This document shows, one piece after another, positions 1 through 9,267 of a stretch of 64,000 bases of DNA. The stretch covers positions 603,001 to 667,000 of the forward strand of contig NZ_AP022839.1 in assembly GCF_011764505.1 (NCBI RefSeq), written 5' to 3'. Source of the stretch: Legionella antarctica. GTDB taxonomy: Bacteria > Pseudomonadota > Gammaproteobacteria > Legionellales > Legionellaceae. The position numbers were made by a program, and so were the translations under genes. How positions within the stretch are numbered: the first letter of the stretch is position 1; the number at the start of each line of letters is the position of its first letter. The notes beneath the pieces were generated by a model. The model worked only from the letters and a program-made list of their open reading frames with translations, did not search any database and had not been told where the DNA came from.

Positions 1-3000
1 ATTAAATCCATTCTTATCCTGGGAGCCGGCCCCATAGTCATCGGACAAGCCTGTGAGTTTGATTATTCAGGTACTCAAGCAGTGCGTGCATTAAAGGAAG
101 AAGGTTATCGGGTGATATTGGTCAATTCAAATCCAGCAACCATAATGACTGATCCTGAACTTGCTGACGCAACTTATATTGAACCTGTGCAATGGAAAGA
201 AGTGGCGCGAATTATCGAGATAGAACGTCCAGATGCCCTTTTACCCACCATGGGCGGTCAAACTGCTTTAAATTGTGCATTAGATTTGGTGCGGGAAGGG
301 GTTTTGGCTAAATACTCAGTGGAAATGATTGGTGCCACTCGTGAGGCTATAGATAAAGCAGAAGACAGAGAAAAATTTCGCCAATTAATGATTCAAATTG
401 GTTTGGACATGCCGCGCTCTGCTATTGCTCATAGTTTGGAGGAAGCAATACAGGTTCAAGCTCGATTGGGTTTTCCCGCCATTATCCGTCCTTCCTTTAC
501 GATGGGGGGGAGTGGAGGTGGCATTGCATACAATCGAGAAGAATTTGAAGAAATTTGTACTCGAGGTTTAGAGCTATCACCCACCCACGAACTTCTAATT
601 GATGAGTCGGTTCTTGGTTGGAAAGAATTTGAAATGGAAGTTGTGCGGGATAAAAATGATAACTGCATCATCATCTGTACTATAGAAAATATTGATCCTA
701 TGGGGGTACATACCGGGGATTCTATTACAGTTGCCCCAGCGCAAACTTTAACTGACAAAGAATACCAACGCATGCGTGATGCTGCAATTAAGGTGTTAAG
801 AGCTGTTGGGGTGGATACAGGTGGCTCAAACGTACAGTTTGCTATCAACCCCGAAGATGGCCGAATGCTGGTAGTTGAAATGAATCCTCGAGTTTCTCGA
901 AGTTCAGCGTTGGCCTCAAAGGCTACTGGCTTCCCTATAGCCAAAGTTGCCGCTAAATTAGCGGTGGGTTATACCCTTGATGAATTAAAAAATGAAATTA
1001 CTGGGGGTAAAACTCCCGCATCCTTTGAGCCTAGCATTGATTATGTAGTCACTAAAATACCTCGATTTAATTTTGATAAATTCCCCCAGACCCCGACTAC
1101 CCTGACCACTCAGATGAAGTCAGTGGGAGAGGTTATGGCTATTGGTTCTAATTTTCAAGAGTCGTTACAAAAAGCGATTAGAGGATTGGAAATTGGCCGC
1201 AGCGGCTTACACTCCCTTTTTGAAAAGGGTGGTGATATGGCACGATTAAGGGGCCACTTGCGTGAGCCTACTCCTGATAGATTATGGTATATCGCCGATG
1301 CATTCCGCCAAAAACTATCTTTGGAAGAGATTCATGCGGAAAGTCGGGTTGACCCTTGGTTTTTGGCTCAGATAGAGGAGCTGGTTCTTTTAGAGCGAAC
1401 TGTATTTGGTAAATCCATTCATGAATTAGATACATCAACATTACGTTTGTTAAAGCGACGAGGGTTTGCAGATAGTTATTTGGCCAAGCTCATGTATTGC
1501 ACTGAATCTCAGGTGCGTACAAGGCGTTTGGAATTGGGTATTATTCCCGTTTACAAACGCATTGATTCGTGTGCAGGTGAGTTTCCCAGTGACACCGCAT
1601 ATCTATATTCTTGCTATGAAGGCAGCTGTGAAGCTCGACCTGAAAAGGGTAAGAAAAAAATTATGATCCTGGGTGGAGGGCCTAACCGTATTGGTCAGGG
1701 AATCGAATTCGATTATTGTTGTGTTCATGCTGCCATGGCGCTAAGGGAAGCAGGTTATCAGACTGTTATGGTCAATTGTAACCCGGAAACTGTATCAACA
1801 GATTTTGACACATCCGATCGCTTGTATTTTGAACCGGTAACTTTGGAGGATGTTTTATCAATAACTGATATAGAACAACCAGATGGAGTGATTGTGCATT
1901 ATGGCGGACAGACTCCATTAAAATTGTCTCGAGCCTTAGAGGCCAATGGTGTAAAAATAATAGGAACTTCACCTGATGCTATTGATCGAGCTGAAGACAG
2001 AGAGCGTTTTCAGCAACTGGTTACCGAGTTGAAGCTTCATCAACCCGATAATGGCACTGTTAGAAGTGAAGCAGAGGCAATTGAATTAGCCAGCCGTATT
2101 GGTTATCCTCTGGTTGTTAGACCTTCCTATGTCCTGGGGGGGCGAGCTATGGAAATAGTCTATCAGGAAGAGGATCTACGCTATTATTTATCGCATGCGG
2201 TATCCGTTTCCAATGATTCACCGGTATTGCTGGATAAATTTTTGAATGATGCTATTGAAGTAGATATTGATGCGATTTGTGATGGTAAAGAAGTATTTAT
2301 CGGTGCCATTATGGAACATATTGAACAGGCTGGGATTCATTCAGGCGATTCTGCTTGTACCCTGCCACCTTTTAGTTTGAGTGTGGTAGTACAACAGGAT
2401 TTAATGGAGCAAATGCGCCAAATGGCATTGAAGTTAGGTGTGGTCGGTTTAATTAATGCGCAATTTGCAATCCAGGCTGATGATATTTATGTGTTGGAAG
2501 TAAATCCTCGCGCTTCACGCACGGTTCCTTTTGTTTCCAAAGCTACGGGTTTACCTTTGGCTAAAATTGCAGCTTTGTGCAAAGTAGGTATCAGTTTAAA
2601 AGATCAGGGCTTAACTCAGCACCATCATATGCCCTCATTTTATTCCATAAAATTACCGGTATTTCCATTTGTGAAGTTTTCTGGAGTAGATTCCATTCTT
2701 GGGCCCGAGATGAAATCCACGGGTGAAGTAATGGGTATTGCCAAGCGGTTCGGACAGGCTTATGCTAAAGCTCAGTTGGGTGCTGGTTGCCATATAGCTA
2801 AGCGACGACGAGCTTTTGTTTCTGTTCGTGATGCAGATAAAACACGAGTAGGAGAAATAGCCAAAAGATTAATTGAATTGGGTTTTGAAATTTTTTCAAC
2901 ACGTGGAACAGCTCTGGCATTACAAGCGGCGGGTGTAGATTGCAGAAGAGTCTTTAAAGTCGCTGAGGGACGGCCGCATGTGTTGGATTTCATAAAAAAT

Positions 3001-3189
3001 AATGAAATTGATTTTATTGTGAATACGACCGAGGGCAAGCAAGCTATTGCGGATTCTTTTGCGATTAGACGCAATGCATTACAGCATAAGGTTAGTTATA
3101 CTACGACATTATCAGGGGCTGAGGCAGCTTGCCTTGCTATGAAATATGAAGATAGAGAAACAGTAACTCGATTACAAGACTTACATTAG
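1..3189 (+). CDS. carB: Carbamoyl-phosphate synthase large subunit (5' end outside window)
   Basis: Makes carbamoyl phosphate from bicarbonate, two ATP and the ammonia channelled from CarA, for pyrimidine and arginine synthesis in the cytoplasm. The frame is open from base 1 and 1062 residues are visible; against the usual length of about 1070 only the first few residues are missing. Two homologous halves are visible. The first opens with [17 protein letters not shown] and has the ATP-grasp loop [11 protein letters not shown]. The second opens with [18 protein letters not shown] and has [11 protein letters not shown]. Both carry the E-x-NPR metal/ATP motif ([18 protein letters not shown] and [18 protein letters not shown]). 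The last 130 or so residues are the MGS-like allosteric domain. greA follows after 8 bp. An internal ATG at 82 is not the start, because conserved CarB sequence continues upstream of it. Confidence 0.98.
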   Translation: MKSILILGAGPIVIGQACEFDYSGTQAVRALKEEGYRVILVNSNPATIMTDPELADATYIEPVQWKEVARIIEIERPDALLPTMGGQTALNCALDLVREGVLAKYSVEMIGATREAIDKAEDREKFRQLMIQIGLDMPRSAIAHSLEEAIQVQARLGFPAIIRPSFTMGGSGGGIAYNREEFEEICTRGLELSPTHELLIDESVLGWKEFEMEVVRDKNDNCIIICTIENIDPMGVHTGDSITVAPAQTLTDKEYQRMRDAAIKVLRAVGVDTGGSNVQFAINPEDGRMLVVEMNPRVSRSSALASKATGFPIAKVAAKLAVGYTLDELKNEITGGKTPASFEPSIDYVVTKIPRFNFDKFPQTPTTLTTQMKSVGEVMAIGSNFQESLQKAIRGLEIGRSGLHSLFEKGGDMARLRGHLREPTPDRLWYIADAFRQKLSLEEIHAESRVDPWFLAQIEELVLLERTVFGKSIHELDTSTLRLLKRRGFADSYLAKLMYCTESQVRTRRLELGIIPVYKRIDSCAGEFPSDTAYLYSCYEGSCEARPEKGKKKIMILGGGPNRIGQGIEFDYCCVHAAMALREAGYQTVMVNCNPETVSTDFDTSDRLYFEPVTLEDVLSITDIEQPDGVIVHYGGQTPLKLSRALEANGVKIIGTSPDAIDRAEDRERFQQLVTELKLHQPDNGTVRSEAEAIELASRIGYPLVVRPSYVLGGRAMEIVYQEEDLRYYLSHAVSVSNDSPVLLDKFLNDAIEVDIDAICDGKEVFIGAIMEHIEQAGIHSGDSACTLPPFSLSVVVQQDLMEQMRQMALKLGVVGLINAQFAIQADDIYVLEVNPRASRTVPFVSKATGLPLAKIAALCKVGISLKDQGLTQHHHMPSFYSIKLPVFPFVKFSGVDSILGPEMKSTGEVMGIAKRFGQAYAKAQLGAGCHIAKRRRAFVSVRDADKTRVGEIAKRLIELGFEIFSTRGTALALQAAGVDCRRVFKVAEGRPHVLDFIKNNEIDFIVNTTEGKQAIADSFAIRRNALQHKVSYTTTLSGAEAACLAMKYEDRETVTRLQDLH

Positions 3190-3197
3190 AGGTGGAT

Positions 3198-3674
3198 ATG
3201 AGTAAACATCCGATGACAGTATTGGGTGCGGAAGCACTAAAAGAAGAATTGCAACGCTTGAAATTTGTAGATCGTCCTCGCATTGTAGAGGCGATTGCTG
3301 TGGCGCGGGCTCATGGTGACTTGAAAGAAAACGCTGAATATCACGCTGCTCGTGAACAGCAAAGTTTTAATGAAGGTCGTATTCAAGAGCTCGAGGCAAA
3401 ATTATCTAATGCTCAAATTGTTGACATTAGCAAATTACCAAATAATGGAAAAGTCGTTTTTGGTGCCATAGTTACTGTATGTCATCTTGCAACTGATGCG
3501 GAACTGACTTACCAAATTGTCGGCGAAGATGAAGCAAATATTAAATTGAACAAAATATCATACAGCTCACCTATAGGCCGTACTTTGATAGGCAAACAAT
3601 TAGATGATACCGTTACAGTAAATACACCAGGCGGTTTGGTGGATTATGAAATTATTGATGTGCAGTACAGCTAA
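3198..3674 (+). CDS. greA: Transcription elongation factor GreA
   Basis: Enters the RNA polymerase secondary channel and stimulates cleavage of backtracked RNA. 158 residues, the usual GreA length. The N-terminal coiled coil carries the conserved stretch [20 protein letters not shown], whose tip acidic residues (D and E of GDLKENAEY) coordinate the catalytic metal in the family. The C-terminal FKBP-like half ends with the family pattern [11 protein letters not shown]...VNTPGG. The ATG at 3198 is preferred over an in-frame GTG at 3192, because the AGAGGTGG ribosome-binding site (3188-3195) overlaps that GTG and it gives the standard N-terminus. It sits 8 bp after carB, the normal proteobacterial carB-greA pairing, and is probably co-transcribed with it. 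Confidence 0.97.
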   Translation: MSKHPMTVLGAEALKEELQRLKFVDRPRIVEAIAVARAHGDLKENAEYHAAREQQSFNEGRIQELEAKLSNAQIVDISKLPNNGKVVFGAIVTVCHLATDAELTYQIVGEDEANIKLNKISYSSPIGRTLIGKQLDDTVTVNTPGGLVDYEIIDVQYS

Positions 3675-3802
3675 TTTAATCATACTGGGTTGTAAAACCT
3701 GAGGGCTCGTCATATTTAAATTGTTTTAATTTAATAGAAACCCCCTTGTCCCGTAGCTTGTCTCTGAAGAACGCTCCTTCACACAAAATTTAACGGCCTG
3801 CG

Positions 3803-3904
3803 TACTGCGTTTTGTGCGCAGTATCCAGAGGAAATTTATCAGTGCACAAGGGCTACTTATTAATTAGAAACATCGTAATGGATACCGCGCATGAAGCGCG
3901 GTAT
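3803..3904. terminator. Two stem-loops between convergent genes
   Basis: The 269-bp gap between greA (+) and the Tim44-like gene (-) holds two perfect hairpins. One is TACTGCG at 3803-3809 paired with CGCAGTA at 3817-3823. The other is ATACCGCGC at 3882-3890 paired with GCGCGGTAT at 3896-3904, with a 5-nt loop. Neither is followed by a clean T tract, so termination from both sides is inferred from the convergent position rather than from a canonical rho-independent signal. Confidence 0.45.
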
Positions 3905-3943
3905 GTAGGGATATGAAGAGGGATGTATTCAGGTGATTTTGTT

Positions 3944-4762
3944 CTATGGGCGAACGACTTCTTGCTGGATTCCGCCAACAACCCATTCTTTAGTGTTTCC
4001 AAATTGACGAAAATGCCAAATTTCATCTAACTGAGTAGAGGGTTCGTCATTTTCTTTAATAGTTCCAGTAAAGCGAACACTGGCAATAGTAGAATCAAAT
4101 TGTTTTGAAACATCGAGTAACTCTGCATTCAAATCGATTACCTCAGTCTTATTTGGTGCATCACCCCGTTCATCAAGTTGCATCTTAATTTCCCCAAATA
4201 CTTCCGGTGCAGTAAAAGCAGTTAAGTCGTGCAGATTTTTTTGATCATAAGCCGCTTGAAGACGGATAAAACTTACCTTGGCATCACGTAAAAAATTATC
4301 GGGAGTAAAGCCTGCTGGGTATTCGGAACTATTGCCATAGTTGTTGCTACTGCTGTTAGCAAAAGGTTGAGTGAAATTGTTAAACGAGTTTTGTCTGAAT
4401 GCGCTGGAGCTAGCCGTTTGCATTCCTGGCTGCATCCTTCTTCGAATAAAACTGACCACAAAAAATAGTACTGCACCAAGGATTAACCAGGTTATTATTC
4501 CAGTACCTAAGCCATGTCCCATAAACAGACTCGCAAGTAATCCACCTACTAATAGTCCACCGAGCATCCCACCCCATTTATTTCCAGTAGAACGTTGTCC
4601 TGGTGATGCAGTTTTTTGTGCTTTGGGAGATGAAAAAAGACTGCTTTGCGAACGTTGGACACCAAAGCTTCTGCCCCCGCCGAAGCGTTTGGCTGATGCC
4701 TCATTGATTACCAAACCGAATGACAGTAATGCAATTAATAAACATGAAAAAAGATTACGCAT
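3944..4762 (-). CDS. Tim44-like domain protein, exported or membrane-anchored
   Basis: 272 residues. It starts with a signal-type hydrophobic stretch (MRNLFSCLLIALLSFGLVIN) and a basic glycine/serine-rich segment (KRFGGGRSFG). Next come two hydrophobic segments around residues 65-105 (GGMLGGLLVGGLLASLFMG, then a valine/phenylalanine-rich helix ending at FIRRRMQ) and a low-complexity Ser/Asn linker. The C-terminal half (about 155-270: NFLRDAKVSFIRLQAAYDQ, DLTAFTAPEVFGEI, TIASVRFTGTI, IWHFRQFG, WVVGGIQQ) matches the bacterial Tim44-like fold, named for the mitochondrial import motor component. The bacterial function is not established; it may handle envelope proteins or lipids. It is a single minus-strand gene, apparently its own transcription unit. 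Confidence 0.85.
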   Translation of the reverse strand: MRNLFSCLLIALLSFGLVINEASAKRFGGGRSFGVQRSQSSLFSSPKAQKTASPGQRSTGNKWGGMLGGLLVGGLLASLFMGHGLGTGIITWLILGAVLFFVVSFIRRRMQPGMQTASSSAFRQNSFNNFTQPFANSSSNNYGNSSEYPAGFTPDNFLRDAKVSFIRLQAAYDQKNLHDLTAFTAPEVFGEIKMQLDERGDAPNKTEVIDLNAELLDVSKQFDSTIASVRFTGTIKENDEPSTQLDEIWHFRQFGNTKEWVVGGIQQEVVRP

Positions 4763-4954
4763 TTGACAAGCCCCCTTCTTTAATTAGTAGCCAAAGTATA
4801 CCCGAATCCAAACGAAGTTGCTTGCAATGGATTATGAAAAGGAATTTATTTATTGGGAACTATCAGCATGAATATACCCAGGCTTATATCTTTGGCGCAA
4901 GCTGAACACTAACCGTTTATAAACAACACAGCTAATCCGGGTTTTATAGCAGGG

Positions 4955-4975
4955 CAAGAGGCCGGGGGCCTCTTG
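4955..4975 (-). terminator. Perfect 9-bp hairpin downstream of the kinase-like gene
   Basis: CAAGAGGCC (4955-4963) pairs with GGCCTCTTG (4967-4975) across a 3-nt loop, 19 bp beyond the minus-strand stop at 4994. Reading on the minus strand there is no clear U tract after the stem, so this is a plausible but imperfect terminator. Confidence 0.45.
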
Positions 4976-4993
4976 GTTGTGAATAAATAGAGA

Positions 4994-7279
4994 TTAAAGG
5001 GATTTATGAAATGCAAATAACTCTTCCTCTTCTTTACTGCAATCCGGTGGAGCTATTGGAATTGGCTGGAAAAGAGTATTGGGTTTAGGGCCTGTACCCA
5101 TTGGATGGTATCTAAGGGGAAAAGCAATAAAGCGGATCATTTCAACAAAAAGTTTATCATTAAGTTGCGGTCCTGCTTCCATAGATAGCAAACGTGTTAA
5201 TCCCTGTTCTAATTTTCCAAGAAATAGCTTGGCATCCTCGCCTAACATCCCCTTAAACTTCAAAACCCTGGACTGATCATCATTCATTAAAAGCAAGAAT
5301 GACTTCACAACATTCTTATATGCGGCGGCATCTTTAATAAACGCGTCTAATTCGTTTATTGTCGCGAAATATTCCAGCAGGCTGTTTAATTCAGCGGTAA
5401 ACTCCTCTAGTGAAGGATTTTTATTGATAAGTTGCGTCACTTGCTCTATCCCCGTTTCGAGTACTATGGGGTAACGTGTATGCGGATAACCTTTTGTATG
5501 ATCCATGCTGTAAAACACGTCTGTTAAGGTAAAGAGCAAGTCAAGTTTTTTAGACAAAACCTCAATACACTGGGTATCGTCAAGTTTTAAATTTTCAATA
5601 GATTGCATAATTGCCGCAAAACTGATCTCTGATTGATTTAAATCTGGAAAACCCTTAAAAAGTAAATTGTCCTCCTTGATAAGGATAGAAAATTTGATTA
5701 AATATGATGCCAAGGTATGGTATTTTTCAAAATACTTAGAATCATTAGGAAACTGCCCAATGATTGCATTCTCGGAAATTTCTGTAGCCCAATCATTAAA
5801 ATCTTGGGAAAAGTTGTCTTTTAATGAGAATACATTCTTAAATTGATCGAATAAATTACTTAACTCTACCATGCACTTAAACTGCTGATTAAATACGTGG
5901 GCGGCTAAAGGTAATTGTTTTGCCCATTGGGTAAATTGCATCTTTGATAGGAGCTTAAGGGAGCTAGTCAAGTGCCCAAGCAGGGATTCATCATCGTCTC
6001 TAACCTGAATACTTAAAATAGAGCTGACATTGTTTTTAAACGTACTAATTTCCTCGCAAAATGATTCATCTATTACAGTCAATTGGATAGGCAATTGGTT
6101 TAGATATAGGTCAAAAAATTTCTTCCACGTCTCGTTTAAGGGATAGGGCGCTCTTAATGGCGCAGTGAGTTGCTCGTTACGAAGCAATAAACGAACACAG
6201 GCGTTATCATCGTATTCTTCGATTAAATTAAAACGCATTAAATCGTGAATATATCTGCTGCGAACTACCGGATTTTTAGAAGGTATGGGATTAGCTTCCG
6301 CGCTCTTCAATAAACACAATTCCCGATAGCGTTTGATCCATACTTTGATAGTCGTTCCTTTATCCAGTCCGAGCTTCTCGTCTGTTGAGATTCGATGCTC
6401 CAGTTTATACTCTACCCAGTGTTTCAGAGCTTCAGCGTCAACTTCTACTGTTTTTGAAGCAGGGCTGCTTCTTTTTTGCAATAAATCCGGGGTGTTTTTT
6501 TGAACGGCAAGTAAAATTTCTTTAAATTCATTTAAGGCTTCATCGCGAGAGATTCGTTGGCTTCTGTCATCAGTGATCATCCGCCCTATTAAAACAATCA
6601 AATTCTTTTTTGTTATTGGATCAAAGTCCATATGGTCAAAAATACCGATAAGATCAGGATTTTTAAAATCGTCACGCTTTGTATATGATGTTCGGGATGG
6701 GGCACCAGCAAGTTCGGCTATGGTTATATACAAAGCATATAAATCAGTTTGAGCATCATAAGTTATTGGAGTTTGTTTCAGGGAGTCATAGAACATCCGG
6801 GTATCCCATACTTTCTTGTTTCCCTGACAATACCAGGAGCTGTATCCATTTCCCTGCATTGTTTTAGCTAAACCCATGTCAACTGCAGTGACCGTCCATT
6901 TATTGTTTTTCCATTCCGCCATAATATTTTCAGATTTCAGATCACAGTGAACAATTTGTTCTCCTTGATGCTTTCCTGATCTTACTGTTTGGTGAATCTG
7001 TTGGGGAATTTCTTCTAATAAAGTACAAGCAAGGGACAAAAACTGTTCTGCATTTAGACTGTTTACATAAGCCTTAAGAGGTAAGCCTGGAGCGCGATTC
7101 ATATGTAAAAAAGATACCTTTTCTTCTCTTATTAATCCGTAGTGCATCCCTAATGTGGGCAGCTGACTTCCCAGATAATGCTCTCTATTTGCTGATCGAA
7201 CAAACCAGTTGGGTTTGTCAGTTTTGTCAGAAAGGCCCTTTTGATTTGCAATAATTTTTTTGACCACGTAAGAGCCCTC
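4994..7279 (-). pseudogene. Protein-kinase-like effector candidate, 3' part (split by the IS3 element)
   Basis: This is the C-terminal 761 residues of a kinase-like protein whose N-terminal 113 codons lie at 8743-9081, across the insertion sequence. The shared codon GAG is the target duplication. Visible kinase motifs are YVVKKII (strand with the ATP-binding lysine, near residue 119 of the rejoined protein), HCDLKSENIM (catalytic loop with Asp near 225) and VDMGLA (metal-binding DMG in place of DFG, near 246). The roughly 500 residues after the kinase domain are helical with no motif I recognise. Kinase domains fused to long helical tails are typical of Dot/Icm effectors; secretion is inferred. 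A downstream ORF can start at an ATG at 7333 inside the insertion sequence, giving 18 artefactual residues and no glycine loop, so it is unlikely to make an active kinase. Confidence 0.85.
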
Positions 7280-7450
7280 TGATATGGGTCCGCATGTCTG
7301 GAACAAAATTAAGGAAAAATAAGAGCTATTCATCCATCATTTATAGTTAAAAATTCACTCAAATTAACCTATTTAAACCTACTCAATACCGTATGAATAG
7401 TGATTGCTACTACGAATTGTCTTAGGTCATTTTACCACAACTCTATCAGA

Positions 7451-7526
7451 ATGACTTATCCACAAGTCCACAGGTCAGGAGAGCTTCACTTTCTCGTATA
7501 GGCCTGTGGGCCTTGTGGGTAAGTCA
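7451..7526. repeat. Long imperfect palindrome inside the IS3 element, downstream of orfB
   Basis: An arm starting ATGACTTATCCACAAG at 7451 pairs with an arm ending CTTGTGGGTAAGTCAT at 7526: about 24 bp each with one or two mismatches and a central loop of roughly 26 nt. It lies between the orfB stop and the element's right end and could terminate transposase transcription or block read-through. The left arm contains TTATCCACA (7456-7464), identical to a consensus DnaA box; the other arm has the near-match TTACCCACA on the opposite strand. Confidence 0.7.
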
Positions 7527-7545
7527 TGACGCTCTCATTTAGGGT

Positions 7546-8391
7546 TTATGGTCTTTTCCGGCCATAATACACCTCTGCGGGCGTTAAATAATTAAAGGAC
7601 TGGTGAAGCCTTCGGTTATTATAATACTCAAAATACTCCGTTAAGGCCAGCTCAACCTCTTCAATTGTATCAAAATCATACCGGTAGATTTTTTCTTGCT
7701 TAACACTACGCCACAATCGCTCGATAAATATATTATCTAAATAACGTCCTCGCCCATCCATGCTGATAGAAATGTGGTGAGATTTTAGCGTATTTATCCA
7801 ATCTTTTGAGGTAAATTGAGAACCCTGATCCGTGTTAAAGATCTCACAACGCGAATGCAGCAAAGCGTTTCTAAGCGCCTCAATACAAAATTCAGCCTCC
7901 ATAGTAGGTGAAATAGCCCATCCAATCACATAACGACTATACCAGTCCATAATAGCTACTAAATACACATGCTTTCCTTTCATGCGGATGTAGGTGATAT
8001 CTGCGGCCCAAACCTGATTTGGTTTGGTGATATCCACCTCTTTTAATAAATAAGGGAACACCTCATGCTCCTTATTGGGAACGCTTGTATTTGGCTTTGG
8101 GTAAACAGTCGATAACCCCATCATTTCCATCAACTTTTTTACTCGACGTTTACCAACAGGATAGCCTACTTCTTTTGACAGCCATCTTGCCCGCTTAATT
8201 TTACCTTCACATGGATACTGCAGATAGTGCTCATCAAGTAGCGCCATAAGCGCTTCATCTTCGACAGAAATGGGCTTGGCACTATAATAATAACTTGAAA
8301 CAGGCAAGTCTAATAGCAAGCATTGTTCACGAATGGTGAGCTCGGCAAGAGGATCAATCATGACGCGCTTTTCATCCAGACTAAAGTTCAT
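7546..8391 (-). CDS. IS3-family transposase OrfB (DDE integrase domain)
   Basis: 281 residues forming the catalytic part of the transposase. An N-terminal helical region (LTIREQCLLLDLPVSSYYY) is followed by an rve-type integrase core. Catalytic acidic residues are visible in order: ADITYIRMKGKHVYLVAIMD, NTDQGSQFTS, and GRYLDNIFIERLWRSVKQE with the terminal Glu; NNRRLHQSFNYLTPAEVY closes the domain. The ATG at 8391 lies inside the 3' end of orfA (11-bp overlap) in a different frame. Translation may be by coupling, or by slippage on the A9 run immediately upstream to give an OrfAB fusion. All catalytic residues are present and no internal stop is seen, so the enzyme is probably active. Confidence 0.95.
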   Translation of the reverse strand: MNFSLDEKRVMIDPLAELTIREQCLLLDLPVSSYYYSAKPISVEDEALMALLDEHYLQYPCEGKIKRARWLSKEVGYPVGKRRVKKLMEMMGLSTVYPKPNTSVPNKEHEVFPYLLKEVDITKPNQVWAADITYIRMKGKHVYLVAIMDWYSRYVIGWAISPTMEAEFCIEALRNALLHSRCEIFNTDQGSQFTSKDWINTLKSHHISISMDGRGRYLDNIFIERLWRSVKQEKIYRYDFDTIEEVELALTEYFEYYNNRRLHQSFNYLTPAEVYYGRKRP

Positions 8392-8665
8392 GCTTTTTTT
8401 TTAGCCAAGATAGCTGCGCTTGAAGTCGACCAATTTCTTGATATAATGCCTCAACAAGCTGCTCTTGGGACTTGGCTTCTTTTTCATTAGCCCCAGAGAA
8501 TAAATCGTTAATGGCTTTGATGGCCGATTGCTTCCAAGTTTTTACCTGCGTTGCGTGAACACCGTATTCACTGGTAATTTGCGCTTGTGTGAGTTTCCCC
8601 TCAATCGCAGCTAGCGTTATTTTTGCCTTCTTGGCCGCCGTATAATAAGCTCGCTTTTTAGACAT
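8381..8665 (-). CDS. IS3-family transposase OrfA (helix-turn-helix protein)
   Basis: 94 residues. The N-terminal helix-turn-helix (AKITLAAIEGKLTQAQITSEYGVHATQVKTWK in shape) binds the element's inverted repeats in this family. The C-terminal leucine/glutamine-rich helix (EQLVEALYQEIGRLQAQLSW) is the usual dimerisation zipper. The start has a good AGGAG ribosome-binding site. The gene ends LKKKHEL, encoded across a run of nine A on the minus strand, and overlaps orfB. Confidence 0.93.
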   Translation of the reverse strand: MSKKRAYYTAAKKAKITLAAIEGKLTQAQITSEYGVHATQVKTWKQSAIKAINDLFSGANEKEAKSQEQLVEALYQEIGRLQAQLSWLKKKHEL

Positions 8666-8742
8666 TTTATTCTCCTCTTTGTATTAAGAAGAATAGCTCT
8701 TAAAAAACCTTTTTTTGTGTCCAGAAAACCGCGCCTATATTA

Positions 8743-9081
8743 CTCTTTATCAAAGTCAGGTTCACCATTTTTGAAAATAATTGATTTAATTACTGGCAAA
8801 ATTTGGCCAAATTGACCCTTACCCTCAGAAGTAGGCTCCACTACATCCAAGCGAAATTCAGGTGTTGGATAGCCGGGTACAGAATCCTTGACGAATTGCA
8901 GTACAGGTAGTGTTAAGGAAAAGGACAATTTTTGCCCCATGCCATCATCTAATGTGTAGACTTCATAGGGGTGTAATTGGCCAGTTTTTACCCCATATTC
9001 AGACTTCATTAGGGCGACAACAGTTGGAATGTTTTCTGATAAAGTTGGATTAATTAGATGGACTTCAGGCATGGTGCTCAC
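8743..9081 (-). pseudogene. Protein-kinase-like effector candidate, 5' part (N-terminal 113 codons)
   Basis: An open frame of 113 codons beginning MSTMPEVHLINPTL. The in-frame TAA that ends it (8740-8742) is made by the first three bases of the IS3 element. Near its end is SEGKGQFGQILPV (about residues 85-97), which fits the glycine-rich nucleotide loop of a protein kinase followed by strand 2. The sequence then runs ...GEPDFDKE directly onto GSYVVKKII of the 3' part, the next kinase strand. The glycine loop and the lysine strand are on opposite sides of the insertion, which is strong evidence that the two pieces were one gene of about 873 codons starting at 9081. Confidence 0.88.
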
Positions 9082-9205
9082 TTATTGTTGTATATAAAAA
9101 ATTAATAATGGGCAATATAATATCATGTATGTTCGTTTTAATCGATTTTTTTCAAACTGAAATTAATCAGTTAAAAATACGAAAAAATGGAACAATTTTA
9201 ATTTA

Positions 9206-9233
9206 TTGCATTTACTTTGACTCTTGATATGAT
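9206..9233 (+). promoter_or_regulatory. Candidate sigma-70 promoter for the secreted C1 protease
   Basis: TTGCAT at 9206-9211 and TATGAT at 9228-9233 with a 16-bp spacer, about 35 bp upstream of the start at 9268, in the very AT-rich 186-bp region between the divergent kinase-like gene and the protease. Inferred from consensus only. Confidence 0.4.
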
Positions 9234-9267
9234 TCTTGAAGGTGTTTAAATTAAAGGGATGTAATAT

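Larger units (their letters stand above)
7280..8742 (-). mobile_element. IS3-family insertion sequence, 1463 bp, both ends defined
   Basis: The ends are imperfect inverted repeats that align without gaps for about 55 bp (37 identical by eye), including a perfect inner block TAAGAGCTATTC. The left end (transposase side) reads TAATATAGGCGCGG from 8742 on the minus strand; the right end reads TGATATGGGTCCGC from 7280 on the plus strand. The flanks are identical 3-bp duplications, CTC at 7277-7279 and CTC at 8743-8745 (GAG on the minus strand), typical of IS3 insertion. It carries orfA and orfB in overlapping frames. It lies inside the kinase-like gene in the same orientation. Removing the element plus one duplication restores that frame exactly. 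Confidence 0.93.

Noticed and set aside
4994-7333. Intact 779-residue kinase gene starting at 7333
   Set aside because: The first 18 residues are encoded by the end of the IS3 element and the glycine-rich loop is missing; the true N-terminus lies at 8743-9081.
7331-7545. Truncated right end of the IS3 element
   Set aside because: At first no right inverted repeat was seen next to orfB, but it lies at 7280, beyond the palindrome; the element is complete.
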